From contig CAWFMM010000004.1 of assembly GCA_963817035.1 (NCBI GenBank), positions 1,178,001 to 1,242,000 on the forward strand: a DNA stretch of 64,000 nucleotides, given 5' to 3'. Positions 30,811 through 39,043 of this stretch are shown piece by piece. The position numbers and the translations under genes were made by a program. The notes beneath the pieces are model-generated. The model saw only the letters and a program-made list of their open reading frames with translations. It was not told where the DNA came from and did not search any database. Position 1 is the first letter of the stretch; each line of letters begins with the position of its first letter. The stretch is from AC-49 sp963817035 (lineage in GTDB: Bacteria; Actinomycetota; Thermoleophilia; Solirubrobacterales; Solirubrobacteraceae).

Positions 30811-32187
30811 TCAGGCGGCCGGCGCAGCCGCGGCGGCGTCACGCCCGCTCGCGTACAGCACGTACAACCCCAGCGCCAGCAGCGCGGTCGCCCCCGCGTA
30901 CCCGGTCTCCGCCCGCAGCACGTAGCTGGGCACGACCCCGACGAACATCCACGCCACGAACAGGACGCCGGCGGCCAGCCACGAGATCGCGGCCAGCGAC
31001 GCCCGCCCGCGCGCCAGCGCGGCCTGGTTCAGCGTGCCCGCCGTCAGGTGAAAGCCCATGCCGACGGCGACCAGCATCAGGCCGAAGCGACCGTAGTCGT
31101 AGCCCTTGCCGAAGACGATGTTCATCACCTCGGGCCCGATCACCAGGAGACCCACTGCGACCAGCGCCGAGAACGCGACGATCGCCTTCACCGTCAGCCG
31201 GATCGTGCTGTCGAAGCCGTCGGCGCCGTCGGTCGCCTCGAGCCCGGCCAGATGTGGCAGCAGCGAGGTCTGGATCGCCTGGAAGAGCTGCAGCGGCGCG
31301 CGCGCGATCAGCAGCGCGTTGAAGACGATCCCGCGCAGCTCGGCGCCGGGGACGAGCAGCACCCCGATCGAGATCAGCGTCTGCTCGGCCAGCTGGATCG
31401 CCGCGACCGAGACCGCGAAGCCGGCCGACTCGCGCATCGCCCCGACCGCCGGCGGGTCGGCCGCCGTCGAGCCGACGTGACGACGCAGCGCCCACGGGAT
31501 CACCAACAACGACGCGAACGGCGCGGCGAGGATGCCCATCGCGACGGCGGTCTGCCCCGACGCGATCCCGATCGCCACGGCCACCGGGAACATGAACCGC
31601 GCCAGCGACTCGAACAGCACGAGCCCGCCGTACAGCGCGAACCACTGGTGCCCGGCCAGATACCCGCGAGCGAAGTACGACGCCCCGTATGCCAGCGTCG
31701 AGCCGACGAGGATCCAGTACAGCGCCTCGGAGCCGCCGAACGCGTTGTCGACGATCTCGGAGTGCAGCGCCAGCGCGATGACGAGGAACAGCAGCGCGAA
31801 GGTGAGCTGGATCAACGCCGGCGTGCGCAATGGATGCGAGCCGGCCATGCCGCGGGCGCGGCGGTCGGCGATCGAGCGCGACAACAGCTGCTCGACCGGC
31901 CGGTAGATGACCGAGATCGTCACGAAGAGGATCGCCCACAGCGTCGAGATCTCGCCGTACTGGCGCCCGTGCAGCACGTGCGAGGCAACCGCGAAATACC
32001 CGAACGTGAAGACGCCGGTCGCGGCGATCCCGATCGAGAGGATCCTCGCGCCCTGCCCGTAGGACTCCGAGATCTCGCCGTCGGCGCCCTGCACCACGCC
32101 CGAGACCAGGTGCCCGCCATCGATCGCCTCGATGTCGTGGAGAATCGGCTCGGAGGCCGGGCCTTCGGAACGGGGAGGGGTGGTCAC
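30811..32187 (-). CDS. polysaccharide-type flippase of the MOP superfamily
   Basis: A 458-residue integral membrane protein with about 12 hydrophobic helices and the sequence style of Wzx/PST exporters ('ARILSIGIAATGVFTFGYFAVASHVL', 'VIYRPVEQLLSRSIADRRA', 'LFQAIQTSLLPHLA', 'GRASLAAISWLAAGVLF'). It would move lipid-linked glycans, or a related lipid, across the membrane. The GTG at 32187 is preferred: it is 10 bases after the methyltransferase stop, whereas the longer TTG frame overlaps it. The N-terminal ~35 residues are cytoplasmic and acidic. It forms an operon with the methyltransferase and GT2 genes upstream. Confidence 0.75.
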   Translation of the reverse strand: MTTPPRSEGPASEPILHDIEAIDGGHLVSGVVQGADGEISESYGQGARILSIGIAATGVFTFGYFAVASHVLHGRQYGEISTLWAILFVTISVIYRPVEQLLSRSIADRRARGMAGSHPLRTPALIQLTFALLFLVIALALHSEIVDNAFGGSEALYWILVGSTLAYGASYFARGYLAGHQWFALYGGLVLFESLARFMFPVAVAIGIASGQTAVAMGILAAPFASLLVIPWALRRHVGSTAADPPAVGAMRESAGFAVSVAAIQLAEQTLISIGVLLVPGAELRGIVFNALLIARAPLQLFQAIQTSLLPHLAGLEATDGADGFDSTIRLTVKAIVAFSALVAVGLLVIGPEVMNIVFGKGYDYGRFGLMLVAVGMGFHLTAGTLNQAALARGRASLAAISWLAAGVLFVAWMFVGVVPSYVLRAETGYAGATALLALGLYVLYASGRDAAAAAPAA

Positions 32188-32197
32188 GGGCGGCGCG

Positions 32198-32836
32198 TCA
32201 GGCGCCGGGCAGGCGCACAAGCAACATCGTCCACGGGAACGGCGACCGCGCCTCGATGACGGTGCCGTACGTGCTCAAGAGCGAGACGAATGAGCGCTTG
32301 GACCAGTGATTGAGATGCCCGGGCGAGTTGCCGAACTCCTTGATGTAGCTGCCGCGCGCCATGTTCAGCGCACGCCACAGCGGCTCGCGAGGCACGCTGA
32401 CGAGCAGGTGGCGCTCGGCGCAGCGGGCCATCTCGGCCAGCGTCACCCGCGGCTCGGGCACGTGCTCCAGCACCTCGATCGCGGTCGCCATCTCGAACTC
32501 GTTGTCGGCGAACGGCAGGTTCTCGGCCTTCATCACGCGGTACTCGAGGTTCGGCGCCTGGCGCGTCTCCCACTGTGCATGCAGCAGCGGATCGTCGAGA
32601 TCGATACCGACGACGCGGCCGTCGATCTTCTGGGCCCACTCGTGCACGAGCACGCCCTCGCCGCAGCCGACGTCCAGCAGCGTCTTCGGCGCGGCCTGGT
32701 CGAAGAGCTCGTCCAGGGTGCCGGTGAAGCCCGCCATCATGCGGCGGACGGCCGGGTTCTTGGAGCCGTACTTGTCGTAGGTGTTGCCGGTGACCGTGCC
32801 TTCGGCATCGACGGTCACGCCGCTGGTGGTGCTCAT
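32198..32836 (-). CDS. class I SAM-dependent methyltransferase
   Basis: A 212-residue methyltransferase: motif I 'LLDVGCGEGVLVHEWA' (about residues 48-63), 'VVGIDLDDP', 'AENLPFADNEFEMATAIEVLEHV' and 'LLVSVPREPLWRALN', typical of Methyltransf_11/25 type enzymes acting on small molecules, lipids or sugars. Its ATG overlaps the stop of the GT2 gene (four bases) and it is followed closely by the flippase, so it probably modifies the same lipid-linked product. The exact substrate cannot be read from the sequence. Confidence 0.8.
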   Translation of the reverse strand: MSTTSGVTVDAEGTVTGNTYDKYGSKNPAVRRMMAGFTGTLDELFDQAAPKTLLDVGCGEGVLVHEWAQKIDGRVVGIDLDDPLLHAQWETRQAPNLEYRVMKAENLPFADNEFEMATAIEVLEHVPEPRVTLAEMARCAERHLLVSVPREPLWRALNMARGSYIKEFGNSPGHLNHWSKRSFVSLLSTYGTVIEARSPFPWTMLLVRLPGA

Positions 32837-33885
32837 GCCTTGATCGCCTCGCGCTCCTCGGTGGCCTGTGGTCCCGCATTGGCCCCGGTTGTGGCCGCCT
32901 GGCCGGTGGGATGGGCGCCGGGCTCGTAGTGCGACGGCGGAATGCCGAGCGCCAGTTCGATGCGCCGCACGCGCTCGAACGTGCGCTGGGTCATCGTGCG
33001 CTGGGCGGCGAGCAGGTCGCCGATCACGCCGAGCGCGGCGAGCAGCATCGCTGCGTTGAACAGCACCGCGCCGAGGATCAGCGACTGGACGTGGCCCTTT
33101 CCGTTGCCGTCGATATAGGCGACGGCGAAGCGGATCCAGACCACCGCGGCGGCGAGGCCGACGATCGTCGCCGCGCTCCAGAAGACCCGCAGCGGCTCGT
33201 ACTGGGCGTAGATGCGGAAGATCGAGATCGTGTTGCGACGCACGTAGGCGCCCATCGACGGGAACAGGCGTGACTCGCGCGTCTTGGGGTTCGTCCTGAC
33301 CGGCACATGGTCGGTCGCGACGAGCAGCTTGCCCGCCTGGATGATCGTCTCGAGTGTGTAGGTGAACTTCGAGACGACGCACATCTGGATCGCGGCCTCG
33401 CGGTTGTAGGCGCGAAAGCCCGACGTCGTGTCAGGGACCTCGGTGTCCGAGGCCTGGCGCACGACCCACGAGCCGAGGCGCTGCAGCGTCTTCTTCAGTG
33501 GCGAGAAGTGATCGATCGTCGTGACCTGGCGATCGCCGACGACCATGTCGGCCCGGCCGGCGAGGATCGGCGCGACGAGCGACGGGATCGCCGAGGCGTC
33601 GTACTGGTTGTCGGCGTCGGTGTTGACGATCACGTCGGCGCCGAGCTTCAGGCACGCGTCGAGTCCCGCCTGGAAACCGGCCGCGAGGCCCTTGTTGTTG
33701 GTCAGGCGGACGATGTGGTCGACGCCGTTGGCGCGGGCAACGGCGATCGTCGCGTCGACCGATCCGTCGTCGATGACGAGCCATTCGACGATGTCGAAAC
33801 CCTCGACCTCCCGGGGGAGGTCGGCGAGCGTCAACGGGAGGATCTCCTCCTCGTTGAAGCACGGGATCTGGATGATGAGCTTCAT
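32833..33885 (-). CDS. GT2 glycosyltransferase, polyprenyl-phosphate sugar synthase-like
   Basis: The 350-residue protein has a GT-A domain of the dolichyl-phosphate mannose/glucose synthase type: 'IQIPCFNEEEILPLTLADLP', 'VIDDGSVDATIAVA', 'NNKGLAAGFQAGLDACLKLGADVIVNTDADNQYD' and 'DTTSGFRAYNREAAI'. Two membrane helices follow (about residues 237-260 and 272-295), then a Pro/Gly/Ala-rich tail. Such enzymes load a sugar onto a polyprenyl phosphate that then feeds GT-C enzymes; two GT-C-like genes lie on the other strand next door. The ATG at 33885 matches the beta-strand start; the longer frame is not supported. Confidence 0.85.
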   Translation of the reverse strand: MKLIIQIPCFNEEEILPLTLADLPREVEGFDIVEWLVIDDGSVDATIAVARANGVDHIVRLTNNKGLAAGFQAGLDACLKLGADVIVNTDADNQYDASAIPSLVAPILAGRADMVVGDRQVTTIDHFSPLKKTLQRLGSWVVRQASDTEVPDTTSGFRAYNREAAIQMCVVSKFTYTLETIIQAGKLLVATDHVPVRTNPKTRESRLFPSMGAYVRRNTISIFRIYAQYEPLRVFWSAATIVGLAAAVVWIRFAVAYIDGNGKGHVQSLILGAVLFNAAMLLAALGVIGDLLAAQRTMTQRTFERVRRIELALGIPPSHYEPGAHPTGQAATTGANAGPQATEEREAIKA

Positions 33886-34037
33886 TGGCGTACGGACCGA
33901 CCCCTCCGGGCACCGAGGTTTTCGCGGCGCGGGCATCGGGTCGTGGAGTCCCGAACGTGTCGTAGACTCGCCCGGCCAGTATCCCAGAGGCCGCACGTTC
34001 GCGCCATCGCAGCCGGTCGGCCCGGCCCCCATTTTCC

Positions 34038-35570
34038 TTGGAAAGCGCCTCGCTCACCCGGTCCGGTCCGGGCACATCGTTCGTGGCCGGCCGGCGGCTG
34101 GTGGCGCTGCCGTGGCCGTCGATCGCGCTCGGCGCACTGATCGTCGCCGCGATCGCCGGCTTCTTCGTCTTCCCGATCTATCCGAACTACGACAGCTACT
34201 ACTCGCTGCTGTGGGGGCGCGAGCTGCTCCACGGCCACGGGCTGTCGTTCGACGCCTACCGCGCGGCGACCGAGCACCCGCTCGCGGTCGTCTTCGGCGC
34301 GGCCCTGTCGGTCCTCGGCCGCGGCGCCGACCGCGTCATGGTCGCATTCACGCTCGCCTCGTTCGTCGTCCTGGCCATGGGCCTGTACCGGCTCGGGCGT
34401 TCGACGTTCACGCCGCTCGTCGGCCTGATCGCCGCTGGCCTGCTGTGCACGCGCTTCGACTTCCCGTTCCTCGCCGCCCGTGCGTACATCGACATTCCGT
34501 ACCTGGCGATGGTCGTCTGGGCCGCGGCGCTCGAGGTCGAACGCCCGCGCCGCGGCGGCATCGTCTGGCTGCTGCTGTTCGGCGCGTGCCTGATGCGCCC
34601 CGAGGCGTGGCTGATCACCGGCCTCTACTGGCTGTGGAACTTCCCGCACACGAGTTGGACCCGGCGCGCGATCACGCTCGGCTACACGTTCGCCGGCACG
34701 ATCATCTGGGTCGCGCTGGACACCGCGGTCACCGGCCACCCGCTGTTCTCGCTTCAGCACACCAACGGGCTGGCCGAGGAGCTCGGGCGGACCAAGGGCG
34801 TGGCCCAGGTGCCGCACGCGACCTGGACGTTCCTGATCTCGCTCGACAAGGCGCCGGTCGTCCTCGGCGGGATCATCGGGATCGCCCTCGCCGTCTGGAT
34901 CGCCCCGAAGCGGGCGCTCATGCCGATCGTCCTGCTCGTCGTCGGGATCGCGACGTTCTTCGCCGTCGGCATCGCCGGCCTGTCGATCATCGACCGTTAC
35001 CTTCTGATCCCGTCACTGATGATCATGGTTCTCGCCGCGGTCGCGCTCGGCGGCTGGACGATGCTGCGTCCCGGGGCGCGATGGCGCCAGGCGTGGGCGC
35101 TCGGCGCGCTCGTGCTCGTCGTCTACGGCGTCACCTTCACCGCCACGCGGGTCAACCTCTCGCAGTTCACGAGCAGCCTCTACTACCGCGGTGACTCACA
35201 CCGCGCGCTGGCCGCGATCCTGGACACACCGCAGGTCCGGGCCGGGTTGAAGTGCGGGCCGCTCTCGGTGCCCAGCCATAAGCACGTCCCCGACTCGCGC
35301 TGGCTGGTCAACGCCGGCATCAACGGCGTGATCGCGCGCAGCCAGGTCGTGCAGATGACGCCCGACGGACAGCCGTTCACCGACCACGACGCCCAGCGGC
35401 GCATCCAGCGCGGAGTTGCGATCTACGAGGTCGATCGCACCGGCGAGCTTCAGGACGCGCTGATCGACAACGCGCAGCCGGTCGAGCTGACAAACGTTCA
35501 ATCGAAGCCGCTGCCGGGCTTCCGCCGGATCGCGGTGAACGCATACTTCGCCGCGTATGAGCGCTGCTGA
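34038..35570 (+). CDS. polytopic GT-C-type glycosyltransferase (GT39/ArnT-like)
   Basis: A 510-residue membrane protein with about 10 helices in the first 370 residues and a soluble C-terminal part of ~140 residues. The first loop 'PIYPNYDSYYSLLWGRELLHGHGLSFDAYRAATEHPL' has the Asp/Tyr-rich pattern near the GT-C active site, and 'ACLMRPEAWLI' resembles the 'R-P-E' element of this class. It would use a polyprenyl-phosphate sugar, perhaps made by the GT2 enzyme encoded divergently 150 bases away. The start is uncertain: TTG at 34038 gives the longest sensible protein, GTG at 34083 is possible. It overlaps the next gene by 14 bases. Confidence 0.75.
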   Translation: MESASLTRSGPGTSFVAGRRLVALPWPSIALGALIVAAIAGFFVFPIYPNYDSYYSLLWGRELLHGHGLSFDAYRAATEHPLAVVFGAALSVLGRGADRVMVAFTLASFVVLAMGLYRLGRSTFTPLVGLIAAGLLCTRFDFPFLAARAYIDIPYLAMVVWAAALEVERPRRGGIVWLLLFGACLMRPEAWLITGLYWLWNFPHTSWTRRAITLGYTFAGTIIWVALDTAVTGHPLFSLQHTNGLAEELGRTKGVAQVPHATWTFLISLDKAPVVLGGIIGIALAVWIAPKRALMPIVLLVVGIATFFAVGIAGLSIIDRYLLIPSLMIMVLAAVALGGWTMLRPGARWRQAWALGALVLVVYGVTFTATRVNLSQFTSSLYYRGDSHRALAAILDTPQVRAGLKCGPLSVPSHKHVPDSRWLVNAGINGVIARSQVVQMTPDGQPFTDHDAQRRIQRGVAIYEVDRTGELQDALIDNAQPVELTNVQSKPLPGFRRIAVNAYFAAYERC

Positions 35571-37296
35571 GCCACGCGCCGAGGAACCGGGTGGCCGGCG
35601 GCGCTGGCCGTGGGTCCTGGCCGTTGGCGCTCTGCTCGTCGTCGCGCTGGCGCTGCGGCTGTGGGGCGTCAAACAGGGGTTGCCCTACGCCTACAACGTC
35701 GACGAGAACTCTCACTACGTGCCGCGGGCGATCGGCATGTTCGGGCACTCGGCCAACCCGCACTACTTCGTCAACCCGCCGGCCTACACCTACGTCCTGC
35801 ACGCGGTCTTCGCGATCGGCTGGGGCGGGCGCGGCGGCATCTCGCGCGCCTTCGTTACCGACCCCGGCAGCGTCTTCGTCGCGGCGCGGGTCACCGCGGC
35901 GATCCTCGGGACGCTCGCCGTCTGGCTGCTCTACCTCGCCGGGGCGCGGATCTTCGATCGGCGAATCGGGCTGATCGCCGCGACGCTGCTGTGCGTCGCC
36001 TATCTGCCGGTCTTCTACGCCCACCAGGCGCTCAACGACACGCCGACGCTGGCGCCGCTGTGCCTCGCCCTGTGGGGCGCCGCGGGGATCGCGACGTTCG
36101 GGCGCATGCGCGACTGCGCCATCGCCGGCCTCGGCCTCGGCCTGACCTGCGCGACGAAGTACACCGGCGGGATCGTGCTGCTGCCGATCCTCGGCGCGAT
36201 CGGCGTCTACGCGGTCGACAGCGGGCGTCGCGTGTGGATCGTGCGGGCGCTGGCCGTCGCCGGCGTCGTGTCGCTGGTGGCGTTTGTGGTCGCGTTTCCC
36301 AACTCGGTCCTGTCGTGGCACCAGTTCACCGACGCGCTGCGCGCCCAGTCGCTGGCCGCCGACGACGTGCTCGGCAAGCTCGGGCTGACGCAGCGCAACG
36401 GCTACACGTACTACCTGTGGACGTTCAGCTGGGGATTGGGCTGGGTGCCGTTGGTCACCGCGATCGCCGGGATCGTCGCGCTGGTGGCGTGGGATCGTCG
36501 CGCCGCGGTGATGCTCGTTCCGGCCCCGATCGTGTTCGTGGTCTTCATGGGCTCGCAGTCGCGGCATTTCGGCCGCTGGCTGCTGCCGGTCTTCCCGATC
36601 GTCTGCCTGATCGCGGCCGCGGCGGCGATCCTCGCGATCGACCGCGTCGCTCGCGCCGGCACGCTGCGGCCGGCCGCCCGGCGCGTCCTCATCGCCGGCG
36701 CGGTCATCGCCCTGTGCGCGCAGAGCGTGATCCACTCAGTCCACAGCGGCACCGTCCTCTCTCGTCAGGACACGCGCGGTCTGGCGCGGGCGTGGCTGGC
36801 CGCCAACGTCGCGCCGGGGACGCGGATCGTCGTCGAGCCGATCGTTCCCGCTCAATGGCTCGCCGATACCGGGCGCGCCTCGCCGCTGACCGCGCTCGGC
36901 GATCACTGGCAACGCTTCACCCCCGGTGTCCTGCAGGCGCCGGGCGCACCACCGTCCGGCGGTGTGGCGGCCGAGAACTACGAGCGCTCGCTGTCGCCGG
37001 CTCTGCTCGCCGGCTACGAGCGCACCGGCTATTGCTGGGTCGTCAGCGGCTCGACCCAGAGCGGGCGCGCCGATGTTCAGCCGGGCGCAGTCCCCGGCGC
37101 GATCGACTACTACCGCGCGCTGGCCAAGCAAGGGGTCATCGCCGCTCGCTTCTCGCCCTATCGTCGCGGGGCCAATCCGGTTCGCTTCAACTTCGACTGG
37201 TCATTCGACAGCTATCCGCTCGCCTACGAGCGCCCCGGCCCGGTCGTCACGATCTGGCGCTTGAAGACCGGTGGCTGTGCCTCGTCCGTAGACTGA
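35557..37296 (+). CDS. polytopic GT39-type (PMT/ArnT-like) glycosyltransferase
   Basis: A 579-residue membrane protein. After a basic N-terminus the first helix is followed by 'GLPYAYNVDENSHYVPRAIGMF', in which the Asp-Glu pair is the catalytic/metal loop of PMT/ArnT enzymes. About 10 to 11 helices follow with 'FDRRIGLIAATLLCVAYLPVFYAHQALNDTPTLAPLCLAL' and 'GLGLTCATKYTGGIVLLP' in family order. The last ~190 residues are an extracytoplasmic domain. It is coupled to the preceding GT-C gene by a 14-base overlap and probably acts on the same envelope glycan or glycoprotein. Confidence 0.8.
   Translation: MSAAEPRAEEPGGRRRWPWVLAVGALLVVALALRLWGVKQGLPYAYNVDENSHYVPRAIGMFGHSANPHYFVNPPAYTYVLHAVFAIGWGGRGGISRAFVTDPGSVFVAARVTAAILGTLAVWLLYLAGARIFDRRIGLIAATLLCVAYLPVFYAHQALNDTPTLAPLCLALWGAAGIATFGRMRDCAIAGLGLGLTCATKYTGGIVLLPILGAIGVYAVDSGRRVWIVRALAVAGVVSLVAFVVAFPNSVLSWHQFTDALRAQSLAADDVLGKLGLTQRNGYTYYLWTFSWGLGWVPLVTAIAGIVALVAWDRRAAVMLVPAPIVFVVFMGSQSRHFGRWLLPVFPIVCLIAAAAAILAIDRVARAGTLRPAARRVLIAGAVIALCAQSVIHSVHSGTVLSRQDTRGLARAWLAANVAPGTRIVVEPIVPAQWLADTGRASPLTALGDHWQRFTPGVLQAPGAPPSGGVAAENYERSLSPALLAGYERTGYCWVVSGSTQSGRADVQPGAVPGAIDYYRALAKQGVIAARFSPYRRGANPVRFNFDWSFDSYPLAYERPGPVVTIWRLKTGGCASSVD
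37289..37294 (+). promoter_or_regulatory. leaderless -10 box for ribD (TAGACT)
   Basis: TAGACT overlaps the last codons of the preceding gene and lies 11 bases before the ribD ATG. There is no room for an FMN riboswitch upstream. Confidence 0.4.
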
Positions 37297-37305
37297 GCGG
37301 AGTCG

Positions 37306-38451
37306 ATGTTGCGCTTGGAGACCGACCACGAACACCTTGCCCGCGCGATCGAGATCGCCGAGAACGGGTTCGGGCGTGTCCATCCCAACCCGGTTGTCGG
37401 CGCCGTCATCGTGCGCCACGGCGACGTGTTGGGGGAGGGCTGGCACCACGATCTCGGCGGCCCGCACGCCGAGGTCAACGCGATCGCCGACTGCGGCGAC
37501 ACCGATCTGCGCGGCGCGACGATGTACGTGTCGCTCGAGCCGTGCTGTCACCAAGGCCGTCAGCCACCATGCACCGATGCGATCGTCGCGGCCGGCATCG
37601 AACGGGTCGTCGTGGCCTCAGACGACCCGTCCGAGAAGGCCAACGGCCGTGGCCTGGGGATCCTGCGCGACGAGGGAATCGAGATCGACATCGTCGGTGG
37701 CGAGCTCGGCCAGCGCGCGCGGCTTTCCAACCAGGCATTTCGCAAGCACGCGCGCACCGGCCGCCCGTGGGTGCTGTTCAAGTCCGCGATGACGCTCGAC
37801 GGCAAGGTCGCGACCGCGGCCGGCGATTCGAAGTGGATCAGCGGCGTCGCGAGCCGCGAGCGCGCCCATCGTTGGCGCGCCTCGGTCGACGCCGTCGCGG
37901 TCGGGATCGGCACCGCGCTCGCCGACGATCCGCAGCTGACCGCGCGCATGGGCCAGATCGACCCCGACGCGATCACGCCCGAGGAGTCGCGGCAGCCGCG
38001 CCGCGTCATCTTCGACGCCACCGCGCGCCTGCCGCTGACCTCCAACCTGATCGCCCAGGCGCCGGAGATGGCGCTGACCGTCGTCGTCTCCCGTGCCGCG
38101 CCACGTGCGCAGACCGAGGCACTCGAGCTGGCCGGCGCCGAGGTCATCGTCGCGACCGGCGAGAACGAGCCCGCGCGGGTGCGCAGCGCGCTCGACGAGC
38201 TCGGTGCCCGCGGTATCACCTCGATCCTGCTCGAAGGCGGTCCGCATCTCGCCGGCTCGTTCCTCGACGCCGGCGCGATCGACGAGATCCGGCTCTTCCT
38301 CGCCCCGCTGCTGCTCGGCGGCAAGTCCGCCCGCGACCCGCTCGAGGGCGAGGGTGTCGAGCAGATCTCCGACGCGATCAGCGCGCTGACGCTCGACTGC
38401 GAACGCGTCGGCGACGACCTGCTGATCTCCGCCCGGCTGCGGGAGTGGTGA
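37306..38451 (+). CDS. ribD: bifunctional diaminohydroxyphosphoribosylaminopyrimidine deaminase / reductase
   Basis: Second and third steps of riboflavin synthesis. The N-terminal deaminase has the zinc motifs 'GPHAEVNAI' and 'EPCCHQGRQPPCTDAI' (usually H-x-G-R-T-P-P-C; Gln replaces Thr here). The reductase domain has 'FKSAMTLDGKVATAAGDSKWISG', 'DAVAVGIGTALADDPQLT' and 'LLEGGPHLAGSFLDAG'. Length 381. The ATG at 37306 begins close to the deaminase helix. First gene of the ribD-ribE-ribBA-ribH operon, with one-base spacing to ribE. Confidence 0.96.
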   Translation: MLRLETDHEHLARAIEIAENGFGRVHPNPVVGAVIVRHGDVLGEGWHHDLGGPHAEVNAIADCGDTDLRGATMYVSLEPCCHQGRQPPCTDAIVAAGIERVVVASDDPSEKANGRGLGILRDEGIEIDIVGGELGQRARLSNQAFRKHARTGRPWVLFKSAMTLDGKVATAAGDSKWISGVASRERAHRWRASVDAVAVGIGTALADDPQLTARMGQIDPDAITPEESRQPRRVIFDATARLPLTSNLIAQAPEMALTVVVSRAAPRAQTEALELAGAEVIVATGENEPARVRSALDELGARGITSILLEGGPHLAGSFLDAGAIDEIRLFLAPLLLGGKSARDPLEGEGVEQISDAISALTLDCERVGDDLLISARLREW

Positions 38452-38452
38452 C

Positions 38453-39043
38453 GTGTTCACCGGCCTCGTCGAAGACCTGGGCACCGTCGCGGCCGTCGAG
38501 CGCGCCGCCGACGGAGCGCGCGTGACGATCTCCTCGCCGCTCGCCCACGAGCTCGGCGAGGGGGATTCGATCTCGGTCAACGGGGTCTGCCTGACCGCGG
38601 TCGGCATCTGCGACGACCGCTTCGGCGCGTTCGTGATGGGCGAGACGCTGCGCGCGTCGTCGCTCGACGAACTCGACGCCGGCGCACGCGTGAACCTCGA
38701 GCTGCCGGTGAAGGTCGACTCGCGCCTCGGCGGGCACATCGTCCAGGGCCACGTCGACGGTGTTGGAATCGTCGCGGCGGTCGGCGACGAGGGCGAATGG
38801 CGGGTCGTGCGCATCGAGGCCGGCCCCGAGCTGCTGCGCTACGTCGTCCACAAGGGCTCGATCGCCGTCGACGGTGTCTCACTCACGGTGTCGGCGATCG
38901 ACGACTCGAGCTTTGAGATCTCGCTGATTCCTGAGACGCTCGAGCGCACGACTCTGGGGACGGTGACTGCGGGAACCCCCGTCAACCTGGAGGTCGATGT
39001 TGTGGCCAAGTACGTCGAGAAGCTGCTGGTGACCCGGACATGA
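38453..39043 (+). CDS. ribE: riboflavin synthase alpha chain
   Basis: Dismutates two 6,7-dimethyl-8-ribityllumazines to riboflavin. The 196-residue protein is a duplicated beta barrel: first repeat 'MFTGLVEDLGTV' with 'GDSISVNGVCLTAV', second repeat 'GGHIVQGHVDGVGIV' with 'KGSIAVDGVSLTVSAI'. 'ERTTLG' near the end is typical. The GTG at 38453 gives the conserved M-F-T-G start. It overlaps ribBA by four bases. Confidence 0.96.
   Translation: MFTGLVEDLGTVAAVERAADGARVTISSPLAHELGEGDSISVNGVCLTAVGICDDRFGAFVMGETLRASSLDELDAGARVNLELPVKVDSRLGGHIVQGHVDGVGIVAAVGDEGEWRVVRIEAGPELLRYVVHKGSIAVDGVSLTVSAIDDSSFEISLIPETLERTTLGTVTAGTPVNLEVDVVAKYVEKLLVTRT

Noticed and set aside
35610..38525. 971-codon plus-strand frame across the glycosyltransferase and ribD
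   Set aside because: It is an out-of-frame reading of two well-supported genes, dominated by Arg/Gly/Ala, with no recognisable domain.
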